A DNA stretch of 64,000 bases, from NCBI RefSeq assembly GCF_043290135.1, contig NC_134707.1:141795319-141859318 (forward strand), given 5' to 3'. Below are positions 28,027 to 39,593 of the stretch, piece after piece; the stretch's first letter is position 1, and each line of letters opens with the position of its first letter. The DNA comes from Rhipicephalus microplus. Lineage: Eukaryota; Arthropoda; Arachnida; Ixodida; Ixodidae. A program made the translations under genes and the position numbers. The notes beneath the pieces are model-generated. The model saw only the letters and a program-made list of their open reading frames with translations. It made no database searches and had not been told where the DNA came from.

Positions 28027-30879
28027 ATGGCTTCCGTACTAAAACCAGATCAATTGCACTCTTTTCTGAATGGATTTCATTCCATTATTCACTTTAATGC
28101 AAGAAGTCTTCATAAACGGTTTGACATCATTGACGGTTTCCTCACTTCACTTTCTTGTTCATTTTCAATGATTGCCATCACTGAAACTTGGTTGTCTGAC
28201 GATGACAAAAATCTATATTGCTTTCATAACTTTAATTCTGAATACTGCAACAGAATAACCAGTAATTACGGTGGTGCTGCCATATTTGTTTCTTCTGGAA
28301 TAGCTTATCGAAGAAGACATGACCTATTCTTAACCGTTGATAACTGTGAGTCTGTTTGGGTTGAAATAGATAACTGCTTTTTGACTGGTGACAATAAGAA
28401 CCTCATATTTGGTTGTGTTTACCGTTCTCCTTCATCACCAATTAGTGATTTCTGTACTAATCTCGACCATATTTTGCATAAAATTTCAATAGAAAATAAA
28501 AATGTTGTCATAATGGGTGATTTCAACATTAACTTACTAGATGAAGGATCACCCATCTGTATCAACTATACTAGTCTGCTTCATGGTTACGGATATGATT
28601 GCCTGATTGACGCTCCCACGCGTGAAGATTTTTCAGGCTCATGTACACTCATCGATCATGCTCTCTCTAATTTACTAGACCCACCAGAGGCAAAAGTTTT
28701 ACACATTGACATCAGTGATCATTACCCCATCATCCTACGCTTCAATACTAATGCTCGACCGCATTCCTTTTCTCACACAAGATATGTGCTGGACAAAGAA
28801 AGTTTTAAAACGGCTGTTGCTAACACTAACTGGACTGAAATTAAGTCAATAATCAACCCACAGAAAGCTTTTTCTAAATTTCTTTCACTGATTTCAACGC
28901 ATTTAATGAAATTCACTTTCAAAACAAAATGTAAAAAAATCATCGCTTTCTCTCATAATCCATGGCTTTCGCAACAGCTATTAACAGAAATGCGCAAACG
29001 AGATAACTTGTATAGAAAAACTAAAAAACAACCTTTTAATAAGAACTTAAGTGCCCGATATAAAATCTTCTGCAATGCTCTTAACTACAAACTTAAAACT
29101 GCCAAAAGACTTTATTTTGAAGAAAGAATCCAACATGCTTCTAGCACTAAAAAGAAATGGGAGATTGTGAACTCTTTTTTAAACAGGAACTCGAGACAAG
29201 ACGAGGTACGTCGAATTATAATTGATGGAGTAGAATATGATTCCCCTTCAGAAGTAGCTGAGGCTTTTAGCAACTTCTTCTTCCCTGATAATACCAATTC
29301 TCCTACAGAAAGCATTAATACTTCTCGCTTACCCCACTCATTCTTTTTATTTCCTACAATACCGGATGAAATAACTGATGTTATTCGTAATTTAAAAATG
29401 ACTAGTGCTGGCATAGATGAGATCCATCCTGCTAACATAAAATCTATTGTGCATATAATATCAGACATTCTTTCATTTATTGTTAATTTGATGTTCAAGA
29501 ATGGTGTATTCCCTTATGAATTGAAGCGTGGCAAAGTTATCCCTGTTTTTAAAAAGGGGGATAAATCATTACTAAACAACTACCGTCCTATTTGTATTTT
29601 ACCATTCCTTGGAAAAGTGGTTGAGAAACTCATTGAGACACGACTAACTAAATATCTTTCCAAGTTTAACATTATCTCTTCCTCTCAGTTTGGTTTTCGC
29701 CATGGCTACTCAACAGAGATGGCGCTTATCCATCTTACTGATCAGATAAAATAATTAATAGACGAAGGATGCCTAGTTGCCTCAATATTCATCGATCTAA
29801 CAAAAGCATTTGACAGCATAAATCATAATATTCTGTTCACTAAACTGGAGTCCATTGGCATTTGCGGCCCTGCTCTTTCATTACTAAAAAGCTACTTACA
29901 CAACAGAGTTCAAGTTGTTTCTATTTCCAACGTCTATTCCCGACAGCGAACCACTAACATTGGTGTGCCCCAAGGCTCCATTTTGGGGCCACTTCTGTTT
30001 TTGATTTATATTAATGATTTGCCCAAGTGTCTGTCTTCATCACAATGCATTTTGTACGCCGACGATACCACCATATTCACCTCTCATAAAGACATCTCAT
30101 CTCTTGTAACCATTTTGAATGCTGACTTAGAAAGTATTTTCAAATGGTGTAATACTAATATGTTGTCTATTAATGCTTCTAAAACCAAGTTTGTTGTTTT
30201 CACCTCACACCAGCGGAATGTAACATCAGCACCTAATATTACTTTTGGCCCCCACTCTATCTCTCCTTGCTCATTTTCTTCCTTCCTTGGCATCCTTCTA
30301 GATTGCAATTTAAAATATCAGAGACATATTGCTCACATAAAAAAAAAATTAGCATATGGTATAAGAGTCTTGGTCAAAACGCGCCCGTACTTCTCACGCA
30401 GCACATTACTATCCCTCTATCACTCTTTCGTACATTCTCATTTTACCTACGGTATAACATGTTGGGGCAATACTTACAATACTCACATTTCGTCTCTTCA
30501 AATCGTCCAAAATCATGCTATTCGACTAATTACATCCAGCCCACGTTTTTCTAATGCTAAATCTTTACTACATGAAAATAACATCCTTACTCTCACTGAA
30601 CTTACTAAATTCAACCTTGGCATTTTTTTCTACAGACTTCTTAATAATCAACTGCCCCCTACCATTTTCCCGTCTTCTGATCTTGTTATTTATAGTAATA
30701 CCCGATTTGCACTAAACAACAACTTCCTTCTACCCAGTATACGTACTAATTATGGCAAACAAACTGTTAAATTCACTTCTATCTCAATGTGGAATACTCT
30801 TCCACTTAACATAAAATCTATCAGTTCATTTCATCAATTTAAGAAACAGTATAAATTGTATTTGCTTCATGCGGACTAA
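28027..30879 (+). pseudogene. LINE ORF2: AP-type endonuclease plus reverse transcriptase, one internal stop (copy 1)
   Basis: In the family this protein nicks target DNA and copies the element RNA there. I start it at ATG 28027 (the frame is open from 28012, but only via TTG). Endonuclease, residues about 18-240: N24 (HFNARSL), E53 (TETWL), Y132 (VYRSP), D165/N167 (GDFNIN), D210/H211, and S230-D231-H232 (ISDHYP). Reverse transcriptase: KVIPVFKKGD and NNYRPICIL near 505-530, QFGFRHGYST near 560, D590/D596 (FIDLTKAFD), 647-VPQGSILGP, and Y677-A-D-D. The C-terminal part (YGITCWG, QNHAIRLI, SMWNTLP) is the tail usual in CR1-like elements. Codon 576 (29752-29754) is TAA between the fingers and motif A, splitting the frame into 575 and 374 codons. 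Catalytic residues look intact on both sides, so the inactivation may be recent. A source element would have a sense codon there. Confidence 0.92.
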
Positions 30880-31141
30880 CCATAAGACTTACTGCTTGTT
30901 TTATTTGACGTATGCTTTTGTTTGGTCTGTTTTTTGTATTTCTTTTTATTTGTTTTTTTTATTTCCTTTATTATTTAGTTTTGTATATTGATTGTTAAAC
31001 TGTTCTATCGCTTTTTTTTTTTTTTTGTACTTCACACCTTTATTTTTTTTTTTTCTATTTTTTATGCGTTCAGTTGTACGCTTTGATTTATACTTACGCT
31101 CCTGTTGCTTAAATGTGTTTAATAACTCATTGCATTTGTAC

Positions 31142-31180
31142 AGGAGGTCCCGATACAGTCACTTGACTATGGGACCTCCT
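31142..31180 (+). other. 3' UTR stem-loop of LINE copy 1
   Basis: AGGAGGTCCC (31142-31151) pairs perfectly with GGGACCTCCT (31171-31180) around a 19-nt loop, in an otherwise AT-rich UTR. In characterised L2-like elements a 3' stem-loop is recognised by the element's own reverse transcriptase. Position about 70 bp from the 3' end supports the same role here, by inference. Confidence 0.8.
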
Positions 31181-31220
31181 TCTGTATACTAAATTCCTGT
31201 CACTTGTACCGAATTTTATT

Positions 31221-31226
31221 AATAAA
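31221..31226 (+). promoter_or_regulatory. Possible polyadenylation signal AATAAA, LINE copy 1
   Basis: AATAAA followed by more A residues lies 24 bp before the element end. Many CR1/L2 elements end in a short tandem repeat and not poly(A), so the hexamer may be chance in an AT-rich UTR. The copy 2 equivalent is 42787-42792. Confidence 0.45.
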
Positions 31227-31232
31227 AAAATT

Positions 31233-31250
31233 TTCTGATTCTGATTCTGA
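31233..31250 (+). repeat. (TTCTGA)3 terminal repeat of LINE copy 1
   Basis: Three exact TTCTGA units form the last 18 bp of the element, immediately before the TAC of the target satellite. Short terminal tandem repeats in place of poly(A) are typical of CR1/L2-like LINEs and are thought to arise during initiation of reverse transcription. Confidence 0.85.
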
Positions 31251-34200
31251 TACAAACTCTGCAACTAGAAACTCCGCAACTAGAAACTCCACAGCTAGAA
31301 ACTCCACAACTTGAAACACCACATCTAGAAACTCCGCAACAACAAACTCTGCAACCAGAAACTCCACAACTAGAATTTCCACAGCTAGAGACTCAACAAC
31401 TAGAGGCTCCTCAACTAAAAGCTCCACAACTAGAAACTCCATAACTAGAAACTCCGCAACTTGAAACCCGACAACTAGAAACTCAACAACTAGAAACTCC
31501 ACACCTATAAATTCCTCAACTTGAAACTCCACAACTAAAACTCCACAACTAGAAACTCCACAACTAGAAACTCCGCCACTAGAAACTCCCCAACTAGAAA
31601 CTCCACAACTAGATTCTCCACAACTACAAATTCCACAACTAGAAACTCCACAACTTGAGACTTCGCAACAAGAAACTTGGCAACTAGAATCTCCACAACT
31701 AGAAACTCTGCAACTAGAAACTCCGCAACTACAAACTCCGCAACTAGAAACTTCACAACTATAAACTCCACAACTTGAGAGTTCGCAACTAGAAACCCCA
31801 CAACTAGAAACTCCACAACTAGAGACTGCACAACTAGAGACTTTCCATTTAGAAACTCCTCAGATAGAAACTACGCAACTAGAAACTCCACGACTAGAGA
31901 TTCCATAAGTAGAAACTCCACAGCTAAAATTTTCACAACTACAAACCCCACAACTAGAAACTCCACAACTAGAAACTCTGCAAATAGAAAAAGTACAACA
32001 AGGAACTCGAAAACTAAAACTCCAACGAGAAACTCTACAACTAGAAACTTCACAACTAGAAACTCCACAAATAGACACTCCAAAACTAGAAACTCCACAA
32101 CTAGAGACTCCACAACTAGGAACTCCAAAATTGAGACTCCACAACTAGAAACTACACAGATTAAAATTCCACAACTAGAAACTCCACAACTGGAAACTCT
32201 GCAACTAGAAACTCTGCAACTAGAAACTTTACAGCTAGAAACTCCACAACTTGAGACTTCGCAAATAAAAACTCGTCAACTGGAAACTCAGCCACTAGAA
32301 ACTCCACAGCTAGAAACTCCACAACTAGAAACTCCACAACTTGAAACCCAACAAATAGATACTCCACAACTACAGACTCGACAACTTGAAACACCACAAC
32401 TAGATACTCCACAATTACAAATTCCGCAACTAGAAACTCCACAACTTGAGAGTTCGCAACTAGAAACGCCACAACTAGAAACTCCACAACTAGAGACTGC
32501 ACAACTAGAGACTTTCCGTTTAGAAACTCCTCAGATAGAAACTACGCAACTAGAAACTCCACGACTAGAGATTCCATAAGTAGAAACTCCACAGCTAAAA
32601 TTTTCACAACTACAAACCCCACAACTAGAAACTCCACAACTAGAAACTCTGCAAATAGAAAAAGTACAACAAGGAACTCGAAAACTAAAACTCCAACGAG
32701 AAACTCTACAACTAGAAACTTCACAACTAGAAACTCCACAAATAGACACTCCACAACTAGAGACTCCACAACTAGAGACTCCACAACTAGGAACTCCAAA
32801 ATTGAGACTCCACAACTAGAAACTACACAGAATAAAATTCCACAACTAGAAACTCCACAACTGGAAACTCCGCAACTAGAAACTCTGCAACTAGAAACTT
32901 TACAGCTAGAAACTCCACAACTTGAGACTTCGCAAATAGAAACTCGTCAACTGGAAACTCAGCCACTAGAAACTCCACAGCTAGAAACTCCACAACTAGA
33001 AACTCCACAACTTGAAACCCAACAAATAGATACTCCACAACTACAGACTCGACAACTTGAAACACCACAACTAGATACTCCACAATTACAAATTCCGCAA
33101 CTAGAAACTCCACAACTAGAAACTCCTCAACTAGAAACTCCCCACTAGAAACTTCACAACTAGAATCTCTGCAACTAGAAACTCCGCAACTAGAAACTCT
33201 GCAACTAGAAACTCCGCAACTAGAAACTCCCCAGCTAGAAAGCCCACAAATATAAACTTCACAACTAGCAACTCAACAACTAGAGACTGCACAAATAGAG
33301 ACTCCGCCACTAGAAACTCCACAGCTAGTAACTCCGCAACTACAAACTCTGCAACTAGAAACTCCGCAACTAGAAACTCCACAGCTAGAAACTCCACAAC
33401 TTCAAACACCACAACTAGATACTCCACAACTACAAATTCCACAACTAGAAACTCCACAACTAGAAACTCCACAGCTGCAAACTCCACAACTAGAAACTCC
33501 ACAACTTGAGAGTTCGCAACTAGAAACCCCACAACTAGAAACTCCACAACTAGAGACTCCACAACTAGAAACTCCACCACTAGAAACTCAGCAACTACGA
33601 ACCTCACAACTAGAAACTCAACAACTGGAAACTCCGCAACTAGAAAATCCACAACTACAAACTTCACAACTAGGAACTCCCCAACAAAAATCTCCACAAC
33701 TAGAAACTCCAAAACTAGAAACTGCACAACTAGAGACTGCACAACTAGAGACTTTGCATTTAGAAACTCCTCAGATAGAAACTACACAACTAGAAACTCC
33801 ACGATTAGAGATTCCATAAGTAGAAACTCCACAGCTAAATTTTTCACAACTACAAACCCCACAACTAGAAACTCCACAACTAGAAACTCTGCAAATAGAA
33901 AATCTACAACAAGGAACTCGAAAACTAAAAACTCCAACGAGAAACTCTACAACTAGAAACTTCATAACTAGAAACTCCACAAATAGACACTCCACAACTA
34001 GAAACTCCACAAATAGAGACTCCACAACTAGCAACTCCAAAATTGAGACTCCACAACTAGAAACTACACAGATTGAAATTCCACAACTAGAAACTCCACA
34101 ACTGAAAACTCCGCAACTAGAAACTCTGCAACTAGAAACTTTACAGCTAGAAACTCCACAACTTGAGACTTCGCAATTAGAAACTCGTCAACTGGAAACT

Positions 34201-37200
34201 CAACCACTAGAAACTCCACAGCTAAAACTCCACAACTAGAAACTCCACAACTTGAAACACCACAACTAGATACTCCACAATTACAAATTCCGCAACTAGA
34301 AACTCCACAACTAGAAACTCCTCAACTAGAAACTCCCCACTAGAAACTTCACAACTAGAATCTCTGCAACTAGAAACTCCGCAACTAGAAACTCAGCAAC
34401 TAGAAACTCCGCAACTAGAAACTCCACAGCTAGAAAGCCCACAACTATAAACTTCACAACTTGAAACTCCGCCACTAGAAGCTCCACAACTAGAAAACTC
34501 CGCAACTACAAACTCTGCAACTAGAAACTCCGCAACTAGAAACTCCACAGCTAGAAACTCCACAACTTGAAACACCACATCTAGAAACTCCGCAACAACA
34601 AACTCTGCAACCAGAAACTCCACAACTAGAATTTCCACAGCTAGAGACTCAACAACTAGAGGCTCCTCAACTAAAAGCTCCACAACTAGAAACTCCATAA
34701 CTAGAAACTCCGCAACTTGAAACCCGACAACTAGAAACTCAACAACTAGAAACTCCACACCTATAAATTCCTCAACTTGAAACTCCACAACTAAAACTCC
34801 ACAACTAGAAACTCCACAACTAGAAACTCCGCCACTAGAAACTCCCCAACTAGAAACTCCACAACTAGATTCTCCACAACTACAAATTCCACAACTAGAA
34901 ACTCCACAACTTGAGACTTCGCAACAAGAAACTTGGCAACTAGAATCTCCACAACTAGAAACTCTGCAACTAGAAACTCCGCAACTACAAACTCCGCAAC
35001 TAGAAACTCCACAGCTAGAAACTCCACAACTTGAGACTTCGCAAATAGAAACTCGTCAACTAGAAACTCAACAACTAGAAATTCCACAGCTGCAAACTCC
35101 ACAACTAGAAACTCCACAACTTGAGAGTTCACAACTAGAAACCCCACAACTAGAAACTCCACAACTAGAGACTCCACAACTAGAAACTCCACCACTAGAA
35201 ACTCCACAACTACGAACCTCACAACTATAAACTCAACAACTAGAAACTCCGCAACTGGAAACTGTGCAACTAGAAACTCCGCAACTGGAAACTCCACAGC
35301 TAGAAACCCCACAACTATAAACTTCACAACTAGCAACTCAACAACTTGAGGCTTCGCAAATAGAAACTCGTACACTAGAAACTCAACAACTAGAAACTCC
35401 ACAGCTAGAAACTCCACAACTAGAAACTCCACAACTTGAGAGTTCGCAACTAGAAACCCCACAACTAGAAACTCCACAACTAGAAACTCCTCAACTAGAA
35501 ACTCCCCACTAGAAACTTCACAGCTAGAATCTCTGCAACTAGAAACTCCGCAACTAGAAACTCAGCAACTAGAAACTCCGCAACTAGAAACTCCACAGCT
35601 AGAAAGCCCACAACTATAAACTTCACAACTTGAAACTCCGCCACTAGAAGCTCCACAACTAGAAAACTCCGCAACTACAAACTCTGCAACTAGAAACTCC
35701 GCCACTAGAAACTCCACAGCTAGAAACTCCACAACTTGAAACACCACATCTAGAAACTCCACAACAAACTCTGCAACCAGAAACTCCACAACTAGAATTT
35801 CCACTGCTAGAGACTCAACAACTAGAGGCTCCTCAACTAAAAGCTCCACAACTAGAAACTCCATAACTAGAAACTCCGCAACTTGAAACCCGACAACTAG
35901 AAACTCAACAACTAGAAACTCCACACCTATAAATTCCTCAACTTGAAACTCCACAACTAAAACTCCACAACTAGAAACTCCACAACTAGAAACTCCGCAA
36001 CTAGAAACTCCCCAACTAGAAACTCCACAACTAGATTCTCCACAACTACAAATTCCACAGCTAGAAACTCCACAACTTGAGACTTCGCAAATAGAAACTC
36101 GTCAACTAGAAACGCAACAACTAGAAATTCCACAGCTGCAAACTCCACAACTAGAAACTCCACAACTTGAGAGTTCGCAACTAGAAACCCCACAACTAGA
36201 AACTCCACAACTAGAGACTCCACAACTAGAAACTCCACCACTAGAAACTCCACAACTACGAACCTCACAACTAGAAACTCAACAACTAGAAACTCCGCAA
36301 CTGGAAACTGTGCAACTAGAAACTCCGCAACTGGAAACTCCACAGCTAGAAACCCCACAACTATAAACTTCACAACTAGCAACTCAACAACTAGAGACTG
36401 CACAACTAGAGACTCCGCAACTAGAAACTCCACAGCTAGTAACTCCGCAACTAGAAACTCCACAACTTGAAACTCCTCAACTAGAATCTCCACAACTAGA
36501 AAACTCCGCAACAAGAAACTCTACAACTAGAAACTCCGCAACTACAAACTCCGCAACTAGAAACTCCACAGCTAGAAACTCCACAACTTGAGGCTTCGCA
36601 AATAGAAACTCGTCAACTAGAAACTCAACAACTAGAAACTCCACAGCTAGAAACTCCACAACTAGAAACTCCACAACTTGAGAGTTCGCAACTAGAAACC
36701 CCACAACTAGAAACTCCACAACTAGAAATTCCGCAACTACAAACTCCGCTACTACAAACTCCACAGCTAGAAACACAACTTGAGACTTCGCAATTAGAAA
36801 CTCGTCAACTAGAAACTCAACAACTAGAAACTCCACCACTAGAAGTTCCACAACTACGAACCTCACAACTAGAAACTCAACAACTAGAAACTCCGCAACT
36901 AGAAACTGTGCAACTAGAAACTCCGCAACTAGAAAGCCCACAAATATAAACTTCACAACAAGCAACTCAACAACTAGAGACTTCACAACTAGAGACTCCG
37001 CCACTAGATTCTCCACAACTACAAATTCCACAACTAGAAACTCCACAACTTGAGACTTCGCAACAAGAAACTTGGCAACTAGAATCTCCACAACTAGAAA
37101 CTCTGCAACTAGAAACTCCGCAACTACAAACTCCGCAACTAGAAACTCCACAGCTAGAAACTCCACAACTTGAGACTTCGCAAATAGAAACTCGTCAACT

Positions 37201-39149
37201 AGAAACGCAACAACTAGAAATTCCACAGCTGCAAACTCCACAACTAGAAACTCCACAACTTGAGAGTTCGCAACTAGAAACCCCACAACTAGAAACTCCA
37301 CAACTAGAGACTGCACAACTAGAGACTTTCCGTTTAGAAACTCCTCAGATAGAAACTACGCAACTAGAAACTCCACGACTAGAGATTCCATAAGTAGAAA
37401 CTCCACAGCTAAAATTTTCACAACTACAAACCCCACAACTAGAAACTCCACAACTAGAAACTCTGCAAATAGAAAAAGTACAACAAGGAACTCGAAAACT
37501 AAAACTCCAACGAGAAACTCTACAACTAGAAACTTCACAACTAGAAACTCCACAAATAGACACTCCACAACTAGAGACTCCACAACTAGAGACTCCACAA
37601 CTAGGAACTCCAAAATTGAGACTCCACAACTAGAAACTACACAGATTAAAATTCCACAACTAGAAACTCCACAACTGGAAACTCCGCAACTAGAAACTCT
37701 GCAACTAGAAACTTTACAGCTAGAAACTCCACAACTTGAGACTTCGCAAATAGAAACTCGTCAACTGGAAACTCAGCCACTAGAAACTCCACAGCTAGAA
37801 ACTCCACAACTAGAAACTCCACAACTTGAAACCCAACAAATAGATACTCCACAACTACAGACTCGACAACTTGAAACACCACAACTAGATACTCCACAAT
37901 TACAAATTCCGCAACTAGAAACTCCACAACTAGAAACTCCTCAACTAGAAACTCCCCACTAGAAACTTCACAACTAGAATCTCTGCAACTAGAAACTCCG
38001 CAACTAGAAACTCTGCAACTAGAAACTCCGCAACTACAAACTCCGCAACTAGAAACTCCACAGCTAGAAACTCCACAACTTGAGACTTCGCAAATAGAAA
38101 CTCGTCAACTAGAAACTCAACAACTACAAACTCCACAGCTAGAAACTCCGCAACTAGAAACTCCACAGCTAGAAACTCCACAACTTGAGACTTCGCAACA
38201 AGAATTTCGGCAACTAGAATCTCCACAAGTAGAAACTCTGCAACTAGAAACTCCACAACTAGAAACTCCACAACTTGAGAGCTCACCACTAGAAACTCCA
38301 CAACTAGAAACTCCACCACTAAAAACTCCACAACTACGAACCTCACAACTAGAAACTCAACAACTAGAAAAATCCGCAACTAGAAACTCTGCAACTAGAA
38401 ACTCCGCAACTACAAACTCCGCAACTAGAAACTCCACAGCTAGAAACTCCACAACTTGAGACTTCGCAAATAGAAACTCGTCAACTAGAAACTCAACAAC
38501 TACAAACTCCACAGCTAGAAACTCCGCAACTAGAAACTCCACAGCTAGAAACTCCACAACTTGAGACTTCGCAACAAGAATTTCGGCAACTAGAATCTCC
38601 ACAAGTAGAAACTCTGCAACTAGAAACTCCACAACTAGAAACTCCACAACTTGAGAGCTCACCACTAGAAACTCCACAACTAGAAACTCCACAACTAGAG
38701 ACTCCACAACTAGAAACTCCACCACTAGAAATTCCACAACTACAAACCTCACAACTTGAAACTCCACAACTACAAACTCCGACACTGGAAACTCCACAGC
38801 CAGAAACTCTACAACTAGAAAAACCACTTCTAGAAACTCCGCAACAACAAACTCTGCAACTAGAAACTCCACAACTAGAATTTCCACAGCTAGAGACTCA
38901 ACAACTAGAGACTCCTCAACTAAAAGCTCCACAACTAGACACTCCACAACTAGAAACTTCGCAACTAGAAACCCGACAACTAGATACTCCACAATTACAA
39001 ATTCCGCAACTAGAAACTCCACAACTAGAAACTCTGCAACTAGAAACTCCGCAACTAGAAACTCCACAGCTAGAAACCCCACAACTATAAACTTCACAAC
39101 TTGAAACTCAGCCACTAGAAGCTCCACAAATAGAAAACTCCGCAACTAC
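31251..39149 (+). repeat. 15-bp satellite array, middle block
   Basis: Same 15-bp satellite and orientation as on the left. It resumes directly at the LINE 3' end with the sequence that followed the insertion point in the empty site (TACAAACTCTGCAAC). It runs to the second LINE and contains the junction of the 11.57 kb tandem duplication at 36929-36935. Small non-15 indels occur, for example 3 bp missing near 35760 (ACAACAAACT instead of GCAACAACAAACT) and near 36773. No gene or RNA is visible. Confidence 0.97.
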
Positions 39150-39561
39150 CTGCAAAAAACTCCGCAAAATCCTGAAAACAGTGGGGGACAAAATTGGTTG
39201 TCCCATTTTGCCCTATGATCTCGATATTGTTCATCGCGTGCCTACCCGATCTATTGACAAGAAAAACATCATTGCTCGATTTTGTTCTAGAACCAAGAAG
39301 GCCGATTTTGTTAGCAAAGCGCGTAAAGCCAGGCTCTGTCTTAGTGATATAGGGTTGTCTAGTCAGTCCAAATTTCCCGTATTTGTAAATGAGCATCTCA
39401 CTGCCTGTAACAAGACTCTCTTCTCCAAAGCTCTTTCATTGAAAAAAGAAAAAAAATGGTTGTTCCTGTGGACTGACAACTGCCAAATTAAGGCCAGGAA
39501 AACAACTACTAGTAAAGTTCTACGCATTCGGGACGAATCTGACCTAAACAAAATAGTATAA
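39150..39561 (+). pseudogene. LINE ORF1 C-terminal fragment (FP-domain-like), copy 2
   Basis: Identical in translation to the fragment at 27583-27994, with the same truncation and the same terminal TAA (39559-39561). It is present because of the tandem duplication. No promoter or start codon is retained, so no independent expression is expected. Confidence 0.75.
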
Positions 39562-39593
39562 AGCTGTTTGTTCATACTTTGGATAGTACAATC

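Larger units (their letters stand above)
27583..31250 (+). mobile_element. CR1/L2-type LINE (non-LTR retrotransposon), 5'-truncated, copy 1
   Basis: A 3,668-bp element inserted in the satellite. In order it holds the C-terminal part of ORF1 (27583-27994), an ORF2 with endonuclease and reverse transcriptase (28027-30879, one internal stop), and a 371-bp T-rich 3' UTR. The UTR carries a perfect 10-bp stem-loop (31142-31180), AATAAA (31221-31226) and three TTCTGA units (31233-31250). There are no LTRs. It starts inside ORF1, the usual outcome of incomplete target-primed reverse transcription. The domain order, the C-terminal tail of ORF2, the 3' stem-loop and the short terminal tandem repeat fit the CR1/L2 superfamily; the exact clade needs a phylogeny. 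It is inactive as it stands because of truncation and the stop. Confidence 0.93.
30880..31250 (+). other. LINE 3' UTR, copy 1
   Basis: A 371-bp T-rich stretch between the ORF2 stop and the element end, with runs of 15 T and 12 T near 31012-31056. It then has a stem-loop, AATAAA and a TTCTGA array. A short frame at 30992-31192 falls in the T-runs and is not credible as a gene. The equivalent in copy 2 is 42446-42816, with the same homopolymer lengths. Confidence 0.85.
25362..36928 (+). repeat. Tandem segmental duplication of 11.57 kb, copy 1
   Basis: This unit holds satellite, LINE copy 1 and more satellite, and is immediately followed by a near-identical second copy. Aligning by hand, identity starts at the CTAGAAA of 25362 (paired with 36929, offset 11,567). 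It ends where 36936 (G) departs from 48502 (C). The word CTAGAAA is present at all three boundaries (25362-25368, 36929-36935, 48495-48501), a 7-bp breakpoint microhomology expected in a satellite carrying this word in each monomer. Confidence 0.92.

Noticed and set aside
29112..29498. Minus-strand frames inside ORF2 (29112-29498, 30084-30308 and copy 2 equivalents)
   Set aside because: They are antisense shadows of the reverse transcriptase coding region with no domain signal.
28027..30879. Diversity-generating retroelement or retron (reverse transcriptase next to repeats)
   Set aside because: The protein has an N-terminal AP-type endonuclease and CR1-like tail. There is no template/variable repeat pair with adenine-specific changes, no accessory gene and no msr/msd-like RNA.
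30992..31192. Small plus-strand frame in the LINE 3' UTR (also 42558-42758)
   Set aside because: It consists largely of poly-T-encoded Phe/Leu and overlaps the 3' stem-loop; it is UTR sequence.
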